The position numbers and the translations under genes are program-made. The notes below the pieces were generated by a model. The model was not told the origin of the DNA. It saw only the letters and a list, made by a program, of their open reading frames with translations, and searched no databases. Positions 16,960 to 26,989 of a stretch of 64,000 bases of DNA are shown piece by piece. Source of the stretch: JACRCT01 sp049841135 (GTDB lineage Bacteria > Myxococcota > Myxococcia > Myxococcales > UBA5297); assembly GCA_049841135.1 (NCBI GenBank), contig JASGHK010000001.1, positions 682,001 through 746,000 on the forward strand, read 5' to 3'. Within the stretch, counting starts at the first letter, position 1, and every line of letters starts with the position of its first letter.

Positions 16960-17673
16960 TCAGGTTCGAGTGCGGTGGAGGAGCCACCCACGCGCCTTGG
17001 CCAGGGCGACGGCAGGGCCTTCGCTCCCTTCCGGGGCGACCATGACGGCGCGCTGGGCGAATTCGAGCATCTCGCGGTCGAAGAGGCTGTTCCCACAGGC
17101 CAAAGCCGGTGCGCGGCCCAACTTCTGGCGGATGGCCTCGACCTTTCCGCCGCTGCAGGTCACGGGCGGGAGCACCTCGCCGGTCAGCCGGCCCGATGCG
17201 TCCACCCTGCCCTCGACCGCCAGCACGAGCTTCGAGTCGACGCCGAGCGCCTTGGCCGCAGCCCGGACGGTGATGGCGTTGCTGGCGCTGACGAGCGAGA
17301 CGACTACGCCGGCGGACTGGAAGTGCTCGAGCAGCCACTGCATCCCGGGGAAGAGGCGCGGCCGGTACTTCGACTCGAACAGCTCCAGCGACCAGCCCTC
17401 GACGTCCTCCACCTTCAGCCCCTTCATGGCCTGGACGCAGTAGGCGAAGGCCGCGGGCGGGTCGGAGGCGAAGAGGTCCTCGTAGTGGGCGTAGGGGTCG
17501 GCGAACGGCGGATCGAGGAGGCGCTTCTGGGTGGCGAGGACCCGCAGGAGGTCTTCACCGATGTCGCCGGACCAGAGCGTCCCGTCGGCGTCGAAGGCCA
17601 CCAGGGCTTGGGCGCCGAGGCTCGCGATCTCCTGCGCCAGCGACTCGATCTCCGGCTCGAGCAAGCGCATCAC
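16960..17673 (-). CDS. HAD-family phosphatase (SerB-like, subfamily IB)
   Basis: 237 residues. HAD motif I is FDADGTLW near residue 28, where the first Asp is the nucleophile; motif II is SLVSAS, and the late CGNSLFDREML carries the acidic motif IV in slightly altered form (Asn-Ser before the Asp where phosphoserine phosphatases have Asp). The helical cap after motif I fits type IB enzymes. The substrate is unknown. Its GTG start overlaps the coaBC stop (GTGA at 17673), so the two are translationally coupled; an ATG at 17670 is the alternative start. The coupling hints at a housekeeping phosphatase, not necessarily one in CoA synthesis. Confidence 0.8.
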   Translation of the reverse strand: MMRLLEPEIESLAQEIASLGAQALVAFDADGTLWSGDIGEDLLRVLATQKRLLDPPFADPYAHYEDLFASDPPAAFAYCVQAMKGLKVEDVEGWSLELFESKYRPRLFPGMQWLLEHFQSAGVVVSLVSASNAITVRAAAKALGVDSKLVLAVEGRVDASGRLTGEVLPPVTCSGGKVEAIRQKLGRAPALACGNSLFDREMLEFAQRAVMVAPEGSEGPAVALAKARGWLLHRTRT

Positions 17674-18896
17674 GAGAGCCCCAGCCGCTGGCGAAGCGCC
17701 GCGGCGCGGTCGAGCAGGAGGTGGGCGGCGTCTGCCTTGCTGAGCAGCGGCAACTCCTCGACCTTTCCAGTGCGATCGATGAGCGTGATCCGGTTGTCGT
17801 CGGAGGCGAAGCCGGTCTCGGTGCCGCTGACGTCGTTGGCGGCGATGAGGTCGATGCCCTTCTTCCTGAGCTTCTCCTGGGCGAACTCCACCACCCGCTC
17901 GGTCTCGGCGGCGAAGCCCACGAAGAGCGGGCGCCTAGGGCCGGGCTTGAACGAGGCGGCGGCGGTCGCCAGCACATCCGGCGTGCGCACCAAGTTGAGG
18001 GTCTCGGTCCCCTCCTTCTTCTTCACCTTCTGCGCCGCCTTGTGCTCCGGCTTCTGATCGGCGACCGCTGCCGCCGCGACAACGATGTGGGCGCTCTGGA
18101 CCCGGTACAAGACCTCGCTGGCCATCTCGTCGGCGGAGGTGACGCTGACCAGCTGGACGTTCGGCGGCGCCGGGAGCGAGCACGGTCCAGCGACGAGCGT
18201 CACCTTGGCCCCGCGCTGGGCGGCGGCCCGCGCCACGGCGTAGCCCATCTTCCCGGTCGAGGGATTGGAGATGAATCGGACGGGGTCCAGGTGCTCGCGC
18301 GTCGGGCCGGCGGTGATCAGCACCTCGACGCCGGCCAGGTCCTTGGGGCCGAGCGCGGCCTCGGCGGCCTCCACGATGTCCGGCGGCTCGGCCAGCCGGC
18401 CCATCCCCGAGGTCTGCTCCGCCAACATCCCCGCCGTCGGCCCCACCTGGTGGTAGCGCGGGTCGGCGAGCAACGCCTTCATGTTCTCCTGCGTCAGCGG
18501 GTTCTCCCACATCGCAGTGTTCATGGCCGGGGCGATGAGCACCGGGCAGCGGGAGGCGAGCAGCGAGGTGGTCACCGGGTCGTCGGCCATCCCCGCGCGG
18601 ATGCGGGCGATGAGGTTGGCGGTGGCAGGCGCCACGATGAAGAGCTGGGCCGCGTGAGCGGTCTCCAAGTGCCCGAAGGTCTGGTCCTGGTTCAGGTCGA
18701 AGAGGTCGGTGAGCACCGGGTTGCCGGTGAGCGCCTGGAAGGTCATGGGCGTGACGAACTCTCGGGCGTTCCGGGTCATCGCCACGCGGACCGTCGCGCC
18801 CTTCTTCATCAGCAGCCGGGCCAGCTCGCAAGCGCGGTAGACGGCGATGCCTCCGCCGACGCCGAGCACCACCGTCTTCTTGTCCAGCACGCCCAT
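17670..18896 (-). CDS. coaBC: Bifunctional phosphopantothenoylcysteine decarboxylase / phosphopantothenate-cysteine ligase
   Basis: 408 residues. The N-terminal CoaC part has the flavin-fold start VLGVGGGIAVYRA, the His-containing ATFGHLETAH-type segment (QTFGHLETAHAAQLFIVAPA) and the substrate-clamp PAMNTAMW. The C-terminal CoaB part has ITAGPTREHLDPVRFISNPS, the AAVADQKP motif and the KVKKKEG lysine cluster for nucleotide binding. Together they convert 4'-phosphopantothenate and Cys to 4'-phosphopantetheine on the way to coenzyme A. The frame is open upstream to 19304, but that overlaps another gene; the ATG at 18896 gives the family start MGVLDKKTVVLGVGGG. It is followed with overlap by the HAD phosphatase gene. 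Confidence 0.95.
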   Translation of the reverse strand: MGVLDKKTVVLGVGGGIAVYRACELARLLMKKGATVRVAMTRNAREFVTPMTFQALTGNPVLTDLFDLNQDQTFGHLETAHAAQLFIVAPATANLIARIRAGMADDPVTTSLLASRCPVLIAPAMNTAMWENPLTQENMKALLADPRYHQVGPTAGMLAEQTSGMGRLAEPPDIVEAAEAALGPKDLAGVEVLITAGPTREHLDPVRFISNPSTGKMGYAVARAAAQRGAKVTLVAGPCSLPAPPNVQLVSVTSADEMASEVLYRVQSAHIVVAAAAVADQKPEHKAAQKVKKKEGTETLNLVRTPDVLATAAASFKPGPRRPLFVGFAAETERVVEFAQEKLRKKGIDLIAANDVSGTETGFASDDNRITLIDRTGKVEELPLLSKADAAHLLLDRAAALRQRLGLS

Positions 18897-18966
18897 CGAG
18901 AGCTTCCCGCGAAAGGCCGCTAGCCTAGGCGCGGGGCCCGAGGCCGGCAACGGGAGATTCTCGCGG

Positions 18967-21304
18967 CTACCGGTAGAGGTGCAGCACCGCGCCGCTGTCG
19001 CTCCCGATGTAGACATCGTCCGGTCCCGAGCCCCACACGGAACGGCGGGCCGGCAGCAGGCACCGGACGGAGTCCACGGCGACCGGCGTCCACGCGACAC
19101 CGTCCCAATGGAACACCCCGCCTTCCTCGCCCACCATGTACACGTCGTTCGAGCCCGAGCCCCACAACGCGTAATTCCGGGTACTGCCGCGAGCGCCGAA
19201 CCAAGTCCAATCGACCCCGTCCCAGTGGTCGGCCCCGCCGTAGCTGGCCAGCCAGACGTCATTGGGGGCGCTTCCCCAGAATCCCCCCTCGTACGAGCGG
19301 ACACGGTAGTCGCATCTCAGCTTCGTCCCGTTCCAGTGGCACAGCTCGTCGGAATGGAAGTGCACCCACACGTCATCCCGGGCGGAGGCCCACAAGGACA
19401 GCACCGGGTTGCTCGCAACTTCGGTCCAGGCCGTGCCGTTCCAGTGCGCCAGCCCCTGCGTGCCGCCGACCCAGACGTCCGCTTTGGACGTTCCCCCGAT
19501 GGCGGCGACGGCGCCAACGCAGGGTCGAGCTTCCACCCACTCGGTGCCGACGCGCCGATAGGCATCGCTGACGGTCCCGATCCATACCTCTCCCTCTGGA
19601 CTGGTCCAGGCGCATTGAGCGTCCGAGACCGGGCGCGAGTCCACCGACGCCCAGGTCACGCCGTCCCAATGCTGGACCGCTGCTCCGTCGCTCCAGCCCG
19701 TCCCGACGACCCACACGTCGTTGGCACCAGTCCCGGTGATCCCCAGTCGCGCACTGACGGACGGAGTCATCGGATGCCCGGACCAGATGGCTCCGCTGTT
19801 CCCCACCGCCCAGACATACTTGGCAGTGACCCAGACAGAGAAGAGCTTCTCCGTTCCAGAAGTCGTGAGGTAGGTATCCAGAAAGGCGAACGACGGGCCC
19901 GTCGCCCACCGCAAGCACTCCGCTTTCGTTCCCAGCCACCGCGCTCAACCACATCGGGTCGCTGTTCTTTACGTTGGTCCACGCCGTGCCGTCGAAGTGG
20001 ACGACGGCTCCGGCATCCCCCACCGCCCACACGTCGTCGTCGCTCGCGCCCCAGACGCCGTTGAGCGCGAGCTTGCCCAAGCTCGCCACCGCGTTCCAAG
20101 CCGCCCCGTCCCAATGGAGGACCGCGTCGCCCACCGCCCAGACGTCGGTACCCGAGCTCCCCCAGACCCCACGCAGCGCCGCCGTGGTCCCCGAGGGCTC
20201 GCTCGCCCACTGCGTCCCGTTCCAGCGCAGGACGACGCCGCCGTCTCCGACAGCGACCGCGTCGTTCGGCCCGCCGCTCCAGACCCCGCGCAGCGTCCCC
20301 GACACGACCTTGGGCGAGGAAGACCAAGCCGATCCGTCGAAGTGGACGATGGTCCCCTCCTCGCCGACCGCCCAGACGTCCGAAGCTCCGCTGCCGGAGA
20401 GCGCGCGCAGGGTCACCCCGACCCCCAGTGACGCCTCGTTCCAGTTGGAGCCGTCCCAGTGCCGCGCCGCGCCGTGCTCCCCCACCGCCCAGGCGTCGTC
20501 GTCCGAGGAGGCCCAGACCGCATAGAGCGTGGGGAACTGCGGCATGACGGTCTCGAACCGCCACTGCATGCACTGCTGCTTCGGGTCGTCCGGGGTGCAC
20601 TTCGCGTCGGCTCCCTGACAGGTGCCGGCACGACACCAATCACTGCACGGCGCGCCCGCTGGCTTGAGCTTCGTCCCTGAGCACCCGTCGGTCAGCCCGT
20701 CGCACACCCCGGGCTCCTCACAGGGCCCATACGCCGCCTCGCAGAGGGTGCCCTTGGGCCTGACGCCCACCGGGCACCCCGCGTGAGACCCGTCGCAGGT
20801 GCGCAGCGCGCAAGGCATGTACTGGTCATCGCACCACTCGCCAGCCGACTTCACCTCGTCCGGCGGGCAGTCGAGCGAGTCGTTGCGACACACCTCGGGC
20901 ACGTCGCACCCGCCTGCCGCCGGCCGGCAGACCTGGCCCTCGTGGTACCAGGGCGCTTCGGGGCACTGCTTGCTCCCGTTGCAGACCCCGAAGAAGCAGT
21001 CGTGGGCGCTGCCCCCACAGTGCCTCCCGCGGGGAAAGGTCTCGTCCGCCGGGCAGTCCAGACTCTTGCCGTCGCAGAACTCGGCGACGTCGCAGTCGCC
21101 CTCGGCCGGTCGGCATTGCGTTCCGGCCGGCAACGGCGCGGCAATGCACGAGTCGCCCTGGCAGGCCCAGCGGCCGCAGGCGGGTGGAGCACCAGCATCG
21201 AAGCTCGGGGAAGTACCCGCGTCTGCCCCCAGGCCCACCGTCCCACCCGAGCAGCCCACCAACCCCCATACGACTACCAGCGCGAGCAGCCTCTTCCCGG
21301 ACAT
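18967..21304 (-). CDS. Large Cys-rich and beta-propeller surface lipoprotein, one frame break near 19885
   Basis: Corrected length 778 residues. The signal peptide ends LVGCSGG (lipobox, Cys18). Residues 40-250 hold disintegrin-like Cys repeats (DCDVAEFCDGKSLDCP, with two further similar units). From about 265 to the end there are more than ten repeats of the type GSGASDVWAVGEEGTIVHFDG, each a Trp/Gly beta blade, as in tachylectin- or kelch-like propellers. The frame changes near 19881-19895: removing one C from cgccttt joins GDGPVVR to FLDTYLTTSGTEK and gives exactly 779 codons. It is likely exposed outside the cell and could bind glycans or proteins. Such proteins are abundant in myxobacteria; the ligand is unknown. 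Confidence 0.75.
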
Positions 21305-21374
21305 GCAGCACCTCCCGGGCCGCAGCCTACTTCGCTCCCAGTGCTGCTCCCAAACGGAATGTCGGTGGGCCTTC

Positions 21375-22682
21375 TCAGAACGCGTAGCGCACCGCGGCGG
21401 TCACGTTGTGCACGTAGCCGCTGTACACGTAGCTGGGCACCGTGCTGGTCGAGCCCTTGTCGGCGCGCCGCTCGGGGATCCACATGAACTGGTAGGCGAG
21501 GTCGATGTGGACCGGCTTGGTGAAGACCTCCAGCGGGTCGTTGAAGTTGAAGCCCAGGCCGCCGGAGAAGGCGTGCGTGTCGCCGTCGAGGATGTTGGTG
21601 TCGCCGTTCTGCTTGGGCACCGGCGTCGGCCGGAAGAAGTAGCCCAGGCGCGCCGCGAAGCGCGGGACGATGTACCACTCGACGCCCACGTGCGGCTCCA
21701 GGGTGTCGGAGAAGCCCGGCGAACGCTCCTCGCTCATCGCGTCGAAGCGGCCCTCCAGCCCCAGCGCCGTGGCGATCTCGCTGTCCATGGTCATGCTCAC
21801 CTGCACGCCCGGGTCCGGCGCCAGCGACCACATCGCGTAGCGCAGCTCGGCGGAGGTGACGACCGGTCCGATGGCCCAGCGCAGCCCCAGCGACATGATG
21901 TGCGGGGTGTAGTGGACGTGCCCGCGCATCTGCAGGTCGAGCGTGCCGACGTCGGCGATCTCGAAGGTGGTGGGCATGTCGTAGTGCAGGTCCAGCTCGC
22001 CGCGGTAGCTGAAGGCGACGCGCAGGCCGATGCTGGCGAAGTCGAGCGTGAGGCCGGCCACGGGCGCCGCCTTGAGCGCCAGGCTGTTGTCGAGCTGGCG
22101 CTTCTCGAACTCCTTGTTGAAGAGGTTGACCTTGAAGTCGAAGCCGCCCAGGAAGGCGCCCAGCACGTTCACGCCTCCGCCGATATAGAGCCAGTCGAGG
22201 TACGGGATGCGCAGGCCGAGGCCGGCGGTCAGGGCGAGCCGGTCGGGCTTGGAGTTGTAGAAGTACCAGGACGGGGTCTCGGGGCTGTAGGACTGGCTGC
22301 GGATGACCGTGCTGGTGGGCGCGTAGAGCGCGACGCCCAGCGCGAGGTGGTTGGCGAGCTTGCCGCCGAACGGGAAGACGACGCCCAGGGTGATGCCCCC
22401 GAAGCTGGGCGGCGGCGGGGAGGTCACCTTGTCGTTGATGGCCTGCGCGTGGACGTCGGTGGTGGGCTGGGCCCAGGAGATGCCGAGGCCGAAGGAGAAC
22501 TCCTTGGAGATCGGCAGCATCGAGGGGTTGAAGTAGCTGGCGACGTGGTTGTCGCCGGTGGCGGTCTGGGTCCCGCCCATCGCCACCCCGCGCGGCTCGA
22601 AGCCGAACTGCTCGAACACGTTGGCCCGTGCGGCAGCCGGAATCAGAGCGACCGCCAGCACCAGGAACCGCGCTGCCCGCAT
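21375..22682 (-). CDS. Outer-membrane transport protein, OmpP1/FadL/TodX family
   Basis: 435 residues. The signal peptide MRAARFLVLAVALIPAAARA is followed by the FadL hallmark GFEPRGVAMGGTQTATGDN and PSMLPISKEFSFGLG, then alternating beta strands and a C-terminal Phe (AAVRYAF), the recognition end for the Bam machine. FadL-type barrels pass long-chain fatty acids or other hydrophobic compounds across the outer membrane. The ATG at 22682 follows ggaggt; the longer upstream frame lacks a ribosome site. With the Mla/Mce transporter at 28.7 kb it adds to the lipid-handling genes of this window. Confidence 0.85.
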   Translation of the reverse strand: MRAARFLVLAVALIPAAARANVFEQFGFEPRGVAMGGTQTATGDNHVASYFNPSMLPISKEFSFGLGISWAQPTTDVHAQAINDKVTSPPPPSFGGITLGVVFPFGGKLANHLALGVALYAPTSTVIRSQSYSPETPSWYFYNSKPDRLALTAGLGLRIPYLDWLYIGGGVNVLGAFLGGFDFKVNLFNKEFEKRQLDNSLALKAAPVAGLTLDFASIGLRVAFSYRGELDLHYDMPTTFEIADVGTLDLQMRGHVHYTPHIMSLGLRWAIGPVVTSAELRYAMWSLAPDPGVQVSMTMDSEIATALGLEGRFDAMSEERSPGFSDTLEPHVGVEWYIVPRFAARLGYFFRPTPVPKQNGDTNILDGDTHAFSGGLGFNFNDPLEVFTKPVHIDLAYQFMWIPERRADKGSTSTVPSYVYSGYVHNVTAAVRYAF

Positions 22683-22902
22683 GAGACCTCCGCCCGCGCC
22701 ACCGATGCGACGCATCCGCGACTTCTATGAGCGCAGCTCTCGGGTGTCAAACGACGCGGTTGGCGCAGCGCGGCATGGTGGTGCCCGTTCAACGGTCGGG
22801 TTGCGGGCAGTGGCGATTACCGGCCATGGCGTCCATGACGTCCATCAGGCCCATGCCGGCGGCGCCATGGACGACACGGACCATGGACGAGCTGGACCCG
22901 GG

Positions 22903-25026
22903 CTACTTGCCCTCGACCGGCGGCGGCTCCACCTTTGACGGCCGCCCCGCGACCAGCAGCTTCTCGAAGCGGCAGGTGGCCTCCACGCAGGAGACCGCCA
23001 CGTTCCCCTCGATCTGCTTGTAGTCGAGCTTCTTCTTGAAGAGCGCCTTCATCGGCTCGTCGCCGACGTAGACGCTGACCTCGCCGCTCTCCGCGGTCAG
23101 GCGCATGCGCACCGGCTGGCCCGGGACCGGGGGCGGGATCTTCTCGTCGAAGCGCGTCCAGCGCTCCTCGTCCACCTCGGTGCCCGGCAGCCGCCACGAC
23201 AGCACATAGGCCGGACGGGCTCCGAGCACCACGCCCACGCCCAGGTGCGCCCCGTTCTCGCCGCGCAGGTAGGCCTCGGCGCGCGAGCCGTCGCGCGCGC
23301 TCCGCCCGGCCGGAGGCGTCGGATCGAGCGTGACGGTGGTGGTCAGCACCATGTCGCCGGCGAGCAGCGCCGGGCCGTCATAGACCGCATACGGCCGGGG
23401 CCCGCCGAACACCTTCGCCACCAGGGCGTCCCCCTCCACCTTCCACTCCCCCGACCCGGCGCTGAACACGGCGTCCCCGGGCGTGAAGCCGAACTCCAGG
23501 TCCAGGAAGTCGGTCCCCTTCTTCGAGACGGTGACGCCCACGCTGCCGTTGGTGTCGGCCGGCATCGCCTTCTTGGCCACCGCAGGGTCCGCCTTGTCCC
23601 CAGCGCGCTGGTTCCAGAGGTAGAGCGCCGCCACCGCCAGCACGGCGAAGACGACCAGGAACGCCGCGACCTTGGCCCGCAGGCCGGGCGCCTCGCCCAG
23701 GGCGACCTCCGACGGGCGGGCCGGCCGCTTCGACTCGGGCTCCACCACCGTCGCCAGCATCGGCGCCGCGCGCGTGACCAGCTCGAGCTCCACCGTCATG
23801 TCGTGGGCCGAGGCGTAACGGGCCTCGGGCTCCGGCTCGAGCGCCTTGGAGACGATCTTGTCCAGCCGCGTGTCGAGCCCCGGGACCTTCTCGCTGGGCA
23901 GCTTGAAGCGGCCCATGGGGATGTCGCCGGTGAGCATCTCGTAGAGGATGATCCCCAGCGAGTAGACGTCGGCCCGCTCGTCGACGCTGCGCGCGTCGCG
24001 CCGCTGCTCGGGCGCCATGTAGTGCAGCGTGCCCATCGCCGTGGCCGCCCGGGTCAGCGCCAGGTTCTGGTCCTGCCGCCGCATGCCGGCCAGGCCGAAG
24101 TCCACCACCTTGGCGGTCCGCTCGGGGACGACGAGGATGTTCTCGGGCTTCAGGTCGCGGTGGATGACGCCCCTGCCGTGCGCGTAGGCGATGGCGTGGC
24201 CGATCTGCGCGACCAGGTTCATCCGGTCCGCCAGCGACAGCTTCCCCAGGGTGATCAGCTCGCGCAGGCTCTGGCCTTCGCACAGCTCCATGGCGAAGAA
24301 GAAGGTCCGCGTCGCCGGGTTCGCGCCGCGGTCGATGATCTGCACGATGTTCGGGTGCGAGAGCGCCGCGAGCGCCGCCGCTTCCTTCTCGAAGCGCTGC
24401 ACGAACTCGGGGTCGGCAGCGAGCTCGGGAGCCAGGATCTTGATGGCCACGGTGCGCCCGAGCGACAGCTGGCGCGCTCGCCACACCTCGCCCATTCCGC
24501 CCTTGCCCAGCATCTCCAGCAGCTCGTAGCCCGGCACCTCGGGGCGCCGGATGACCGCGGTGGTGGCGCCGGGCTGGCCCTTGTCGGGCTTGGTCGATGG
24601 CGTCCCTGCCGCGGGCCCCAGCGGCGGAGGTGGCGGCTGCGCGATCGGCGCCGCGAGGCCCTCGATCGGCTTCGATGGAGGGAGCGTCGGCGCCGGCGCA
24701 GGTACGGGCGGCGGCGAAGGCTGCTGAACCGCTCCCGCCGGAACCACGGCCGACGCCGCGGAGGCCGCCGCCGCCGCGGCCACCATCGAGGCCTTGGGAT
24801 CGGGGACCGGAAGGCGGGCCGCGTCGAGCAGCGGGCGCACCACCGTGGACTCGGTGCCACGAAGGGTCGAGCGCTGGCTGGCCGGGAAGCTGGTGCGCCC
24901 GTCCTCGCGGCGGACGGTGAAGGACAGGCCGCAGCTGCAGCGCACCTTCTGGCCGGTCACGTAGACCGACACGTCGTGCGACCGGTTGCAGTTGGGGCAC
25001 TTCTGCGCAGGTACCAGCTCGGCCAA
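22903..25026 (-). CDS. Membrane Ser/Thr protein kinase with zinc ribbon and extracytoplasmic LamG-like domain
   Basis: 707 residues. N-terminus: zinc-ribbon-like CPNC and CSCG (residues 10-32), then a Pro/Ala-rich linker. Kinase domain about 165-425: GKGGMGEV (P-loop), VAIKIL (Lys), VIHRDLKPENIL, VVDFGL, and MAPEQR, so it is catalytically complete and PknB-like. A single membrane helix (VAAFLVVFAVLAVAALYLW) near 460 leads to an outside domain of about 220 residues with beta-sandwich character and two Cys (VAVSCVEATCRF), resembling LamG/DUF1080-type sugar-binding folds. It may sense an envelope ligand. FHA proteins at 25.1, 5.7 and 59.9 kb are candidate readers of its phosphorylation. Confidence 0.9.
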   Translation of the reverse strand: MAELVPAQKCPNCNRSHDVSVYVTGQKVRCSCGLSFTVRREDGRTSFPASQRSTLRGTESTVVRPLLDAARLPVPDPKASMVAAAAAASAASAVVPAGAVQQPSPPPVPAPAPTLPPSKPIEGLAAPIAQPPPPPLGPAAGTPSTKPDKGQPGATTAVIRRPEVPGYELLEMLGKGGMGEVWRARQLSLGRTVAIKILAPELAADPEFVQRFEKEAAALAALSHPNIVQIIDRGANPATRTFFFAMELCEGQSLRELITLGKLSLADRMNLVAQIGHAIAYAHGRGVIHRDLKPENILVVPERTAKVVDFGLAGMRRQDQNLALTRAATAMGTLHYMAPEQRRDARSVDERADVYSLGIILYEMLTGDIPMGRFKLPSEKVPGLDTRLDKIVSKALEPEPEARYASAHDMTVELELVTRAAPMLATVVEPESKRPARPSEVALGEAPGLRAKVAAFLVVFAVLAVAALYLWNQRAGDKADPAVAKKAMPADTNGSVGVTVSKKGTDFLDLEFGFTPGDAVFSAGSGEWKVEGDALVAKVFGGPRPYAVYDGPALLAGDMVLTTTVTLDPTPPAGRSARDGSRAEAYLRGENGAHLGVGVVLGARPAYVLSWRLPGTEVDEERWTRFDEKIPPPVPGQPVRMRLTAESGEVSVYVGDEPMKALFKKKLDYKQIEGNVAVSCVEATCRFEKLLVAGRPSKVEPPPVEGK

Positions 25027-25051
25027 GGAACGTCCCCCACCCGCCGCCGGG

Positions 25052-26762
25052 TTACGAGGTCCTCGCCCGGGTCTTGGGAACGGGCCCGAGGACCTTGAAC
25101 ACCGGAATGGCCGCCTGCTTGCCCTTCACCTTCGCGGGCGGCATGGCCTCCACCTCGAACTCCTCGCCGCCGCGCTGCAGCGTCGTCGCGCTGATGACCA
25201 CCTGGTCCTCGCGGGCGACGTCGCACAGGCGGGCGCCCAGGTTCACGGCGTCGCCGATGGCGGTGTACTCCAGGCGCTTGGAGGAGCCCATGTTGCCGAC
25301 GACCGCCAGGCCGGTGTTGACGCCGATGCCCAGGTGCACCGGGCTCAGGCCCTTGGCGGCGCGGTCGCGGTTGAACTCCTTGGCCTGGTCGATCATCCCG
25401 CAGGCCGCCTGGATGGCGCGGGCGGCGTCGTCGGGGCGGGACACGGGCGCGCCCCACAGGGCCATGATGCAGTCGCCGATGAACTTGTCGAGCACGCCGC
25501 CGTTGGCGAAGACCTCGTCCACCATCAGCTCGAAGTACTCGTTGAGCAGCTCGACGATCTCCTGGGGCTTGGAGCGCTCGGTCATGCTCGTGAAGCCGCG
25601 GATGTCGGCGAAGAGGACGGTGATTTCGATCAGCTCGCCGCCCTTGGTCAGCACCAGCTGGCCGTTCTGCGCCTGCTCGACGAGCGCGGGAGAGAGGAAG
25701 CGCGACAGGTGCGCGCGGGTCTCGGCCTCGTGCTCGATGCGGCGGGCGAGCTCGGCGTTCTCGATGGCGACGGCGGCCTGGGCGGCCACGCCGGCCAGGA
25801 TGCGCAGGTCCTTCTCCTGGAAGGAGCCGGCGCGCTTGCGGGTGTCGAGGTAGAGGATGCCGCGCAGCTCGCCCTTGGAGAGCAGCGGGACGGCCATGGC
25901 GCTGCGGATGCCCTGGGCGACGATGGACTGGGCGGCGCTGAAGCGGGCGTCGACGATGGCGTCCTGGGTCAGCACGCCCTCGTGCGACTTGACCACCTGG
26001 TCGAGCAGCGTCTGGCTGACCATCACCTCTTCCTCGGCGCGCCGCTTGATGGGCGCCGGGGTCAGCTGCTGCGTGTTGGGGTCGAACAGGAGGACGACGC
26101 CGTTCTCGGCGTTGAGCAGGTCGAACGCCATCTCCAGGATCTTGGCGTAGAGGACGTTCAGGTCGCGCTCGAGGCCGATCTGCCGGTGGAACTCGTTGGC
26201 GATGCGCAGCTTCTCGTAGTCGCGGCGCAGGTCGGCGATCTCCAGGATCTCCTTCTCCGGCCGGAAGCCGAGCTGGCTCTGCCGCGGGTCCTCGGCGCGC
26301 ACCGAGGCGAGCACCTGGGGCGCCACCGCCTGGATCATCGTGACGCCCGGGGACGAGCCGGTCTGGCTGGCGCCCGCGCGGAAGGTCAGCGTGGTGCCGC
26401 CCAGCTGGATTCTGGTCGCCGTCCTTGAGCTTGAAGCGGGTGATGCGCCGGCCGTTGACCTGCGTGCCGTTGGAGCTGTTGAGATCCTGGACCCAGAAGT
26501 CCTCGCCCTGCCGGCTGATCTCGGCGTGTTCCTTGGAGATCTCGCGGTCGGCCAGCTTGAGGTGGTTGATGGGGTGGCGGCCGATGCGCGTCCGCTCGAG
26601 CAGCTTGAACTCGCTGGCGGTGCCGTCCGCGGCCTGGATGAGGACCTTGGCCTCGGCGGGAGCGCCGCGAACAGGGCCGATGGCCCGCCCACAGAACGGG
26701 CACGACGGGGGCAGAGGCGGACCGGGGAGAGAAGCGCGACAGGACGGGCAGACGCTGGGCAT
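25052..26762 (-). CDS. FHA-GAF class III nucleotide cyclase, one frame break at a GATC site
   Basis: Corrected length 569 residues. A zinc ribbon (CPSCRAS, CPFCGRA) opens the protein; FHA at about 45-130 (GRHPINHLKLAD, ISKEHAEI, SSNGTQVNG); GAF about 185-340; catalytic domain about 375-560 with both metal Asp residues (LFADIRGFTSMTE and DKFIGDCIMALWG) and the transition-state block AIGDAVNLGAR. It should produce cAMP (or cGMP) in response to phosphothreonine and a small ligand. GATTC at 26407-26411 breaks the FHA; removing one T restores KDGDQIQLGGTTLTF. The ATG at 26762 gives MPSVCPSC; upstream codons are non-coding in style. It is directly upstream of the Ser/Thr kinase in the same direction (25-base gap), a likely functional pair. 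Confidence 0.9.
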
Positions 26763-26989
26763 CGGACTCGAAATTCCCCCGGCTTGCCGAGGTCTTGCGC
26801 AACCGCGCCCGACCCGCGCCAAGCCGCTTGGAAGGGCCCGGAATGTAGCACGCAGCTTCGAGGGCGGGCAATCGTGCGTCTGGGCCTCGGTCTCCACCTC
26901 CCGAGGGCGCGCCGCGACCGCCACGGAAAAGCCAAGCCGAGACACGGAGCTTGCCCTCCTGCCCCACCCCCGGCGATTCTTGCCGTCCC

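Noticed and set aside
18897..19304. An N-terminal extension of CoaBC
   Set aside because: The extra 136 residues are out of frame with the propeller lipoprotein and have no CoaC likeness; MGVLDKKTVVLGVGGG is the normal start.
22683..22902. A small gene in the CATGG-rich gap upstream of the FadL-like gene
   Set aside because: Only a 17-residue Met-rich frame is present (minus strand), without a ribosome site; the CATGG repetition is simple sequence.
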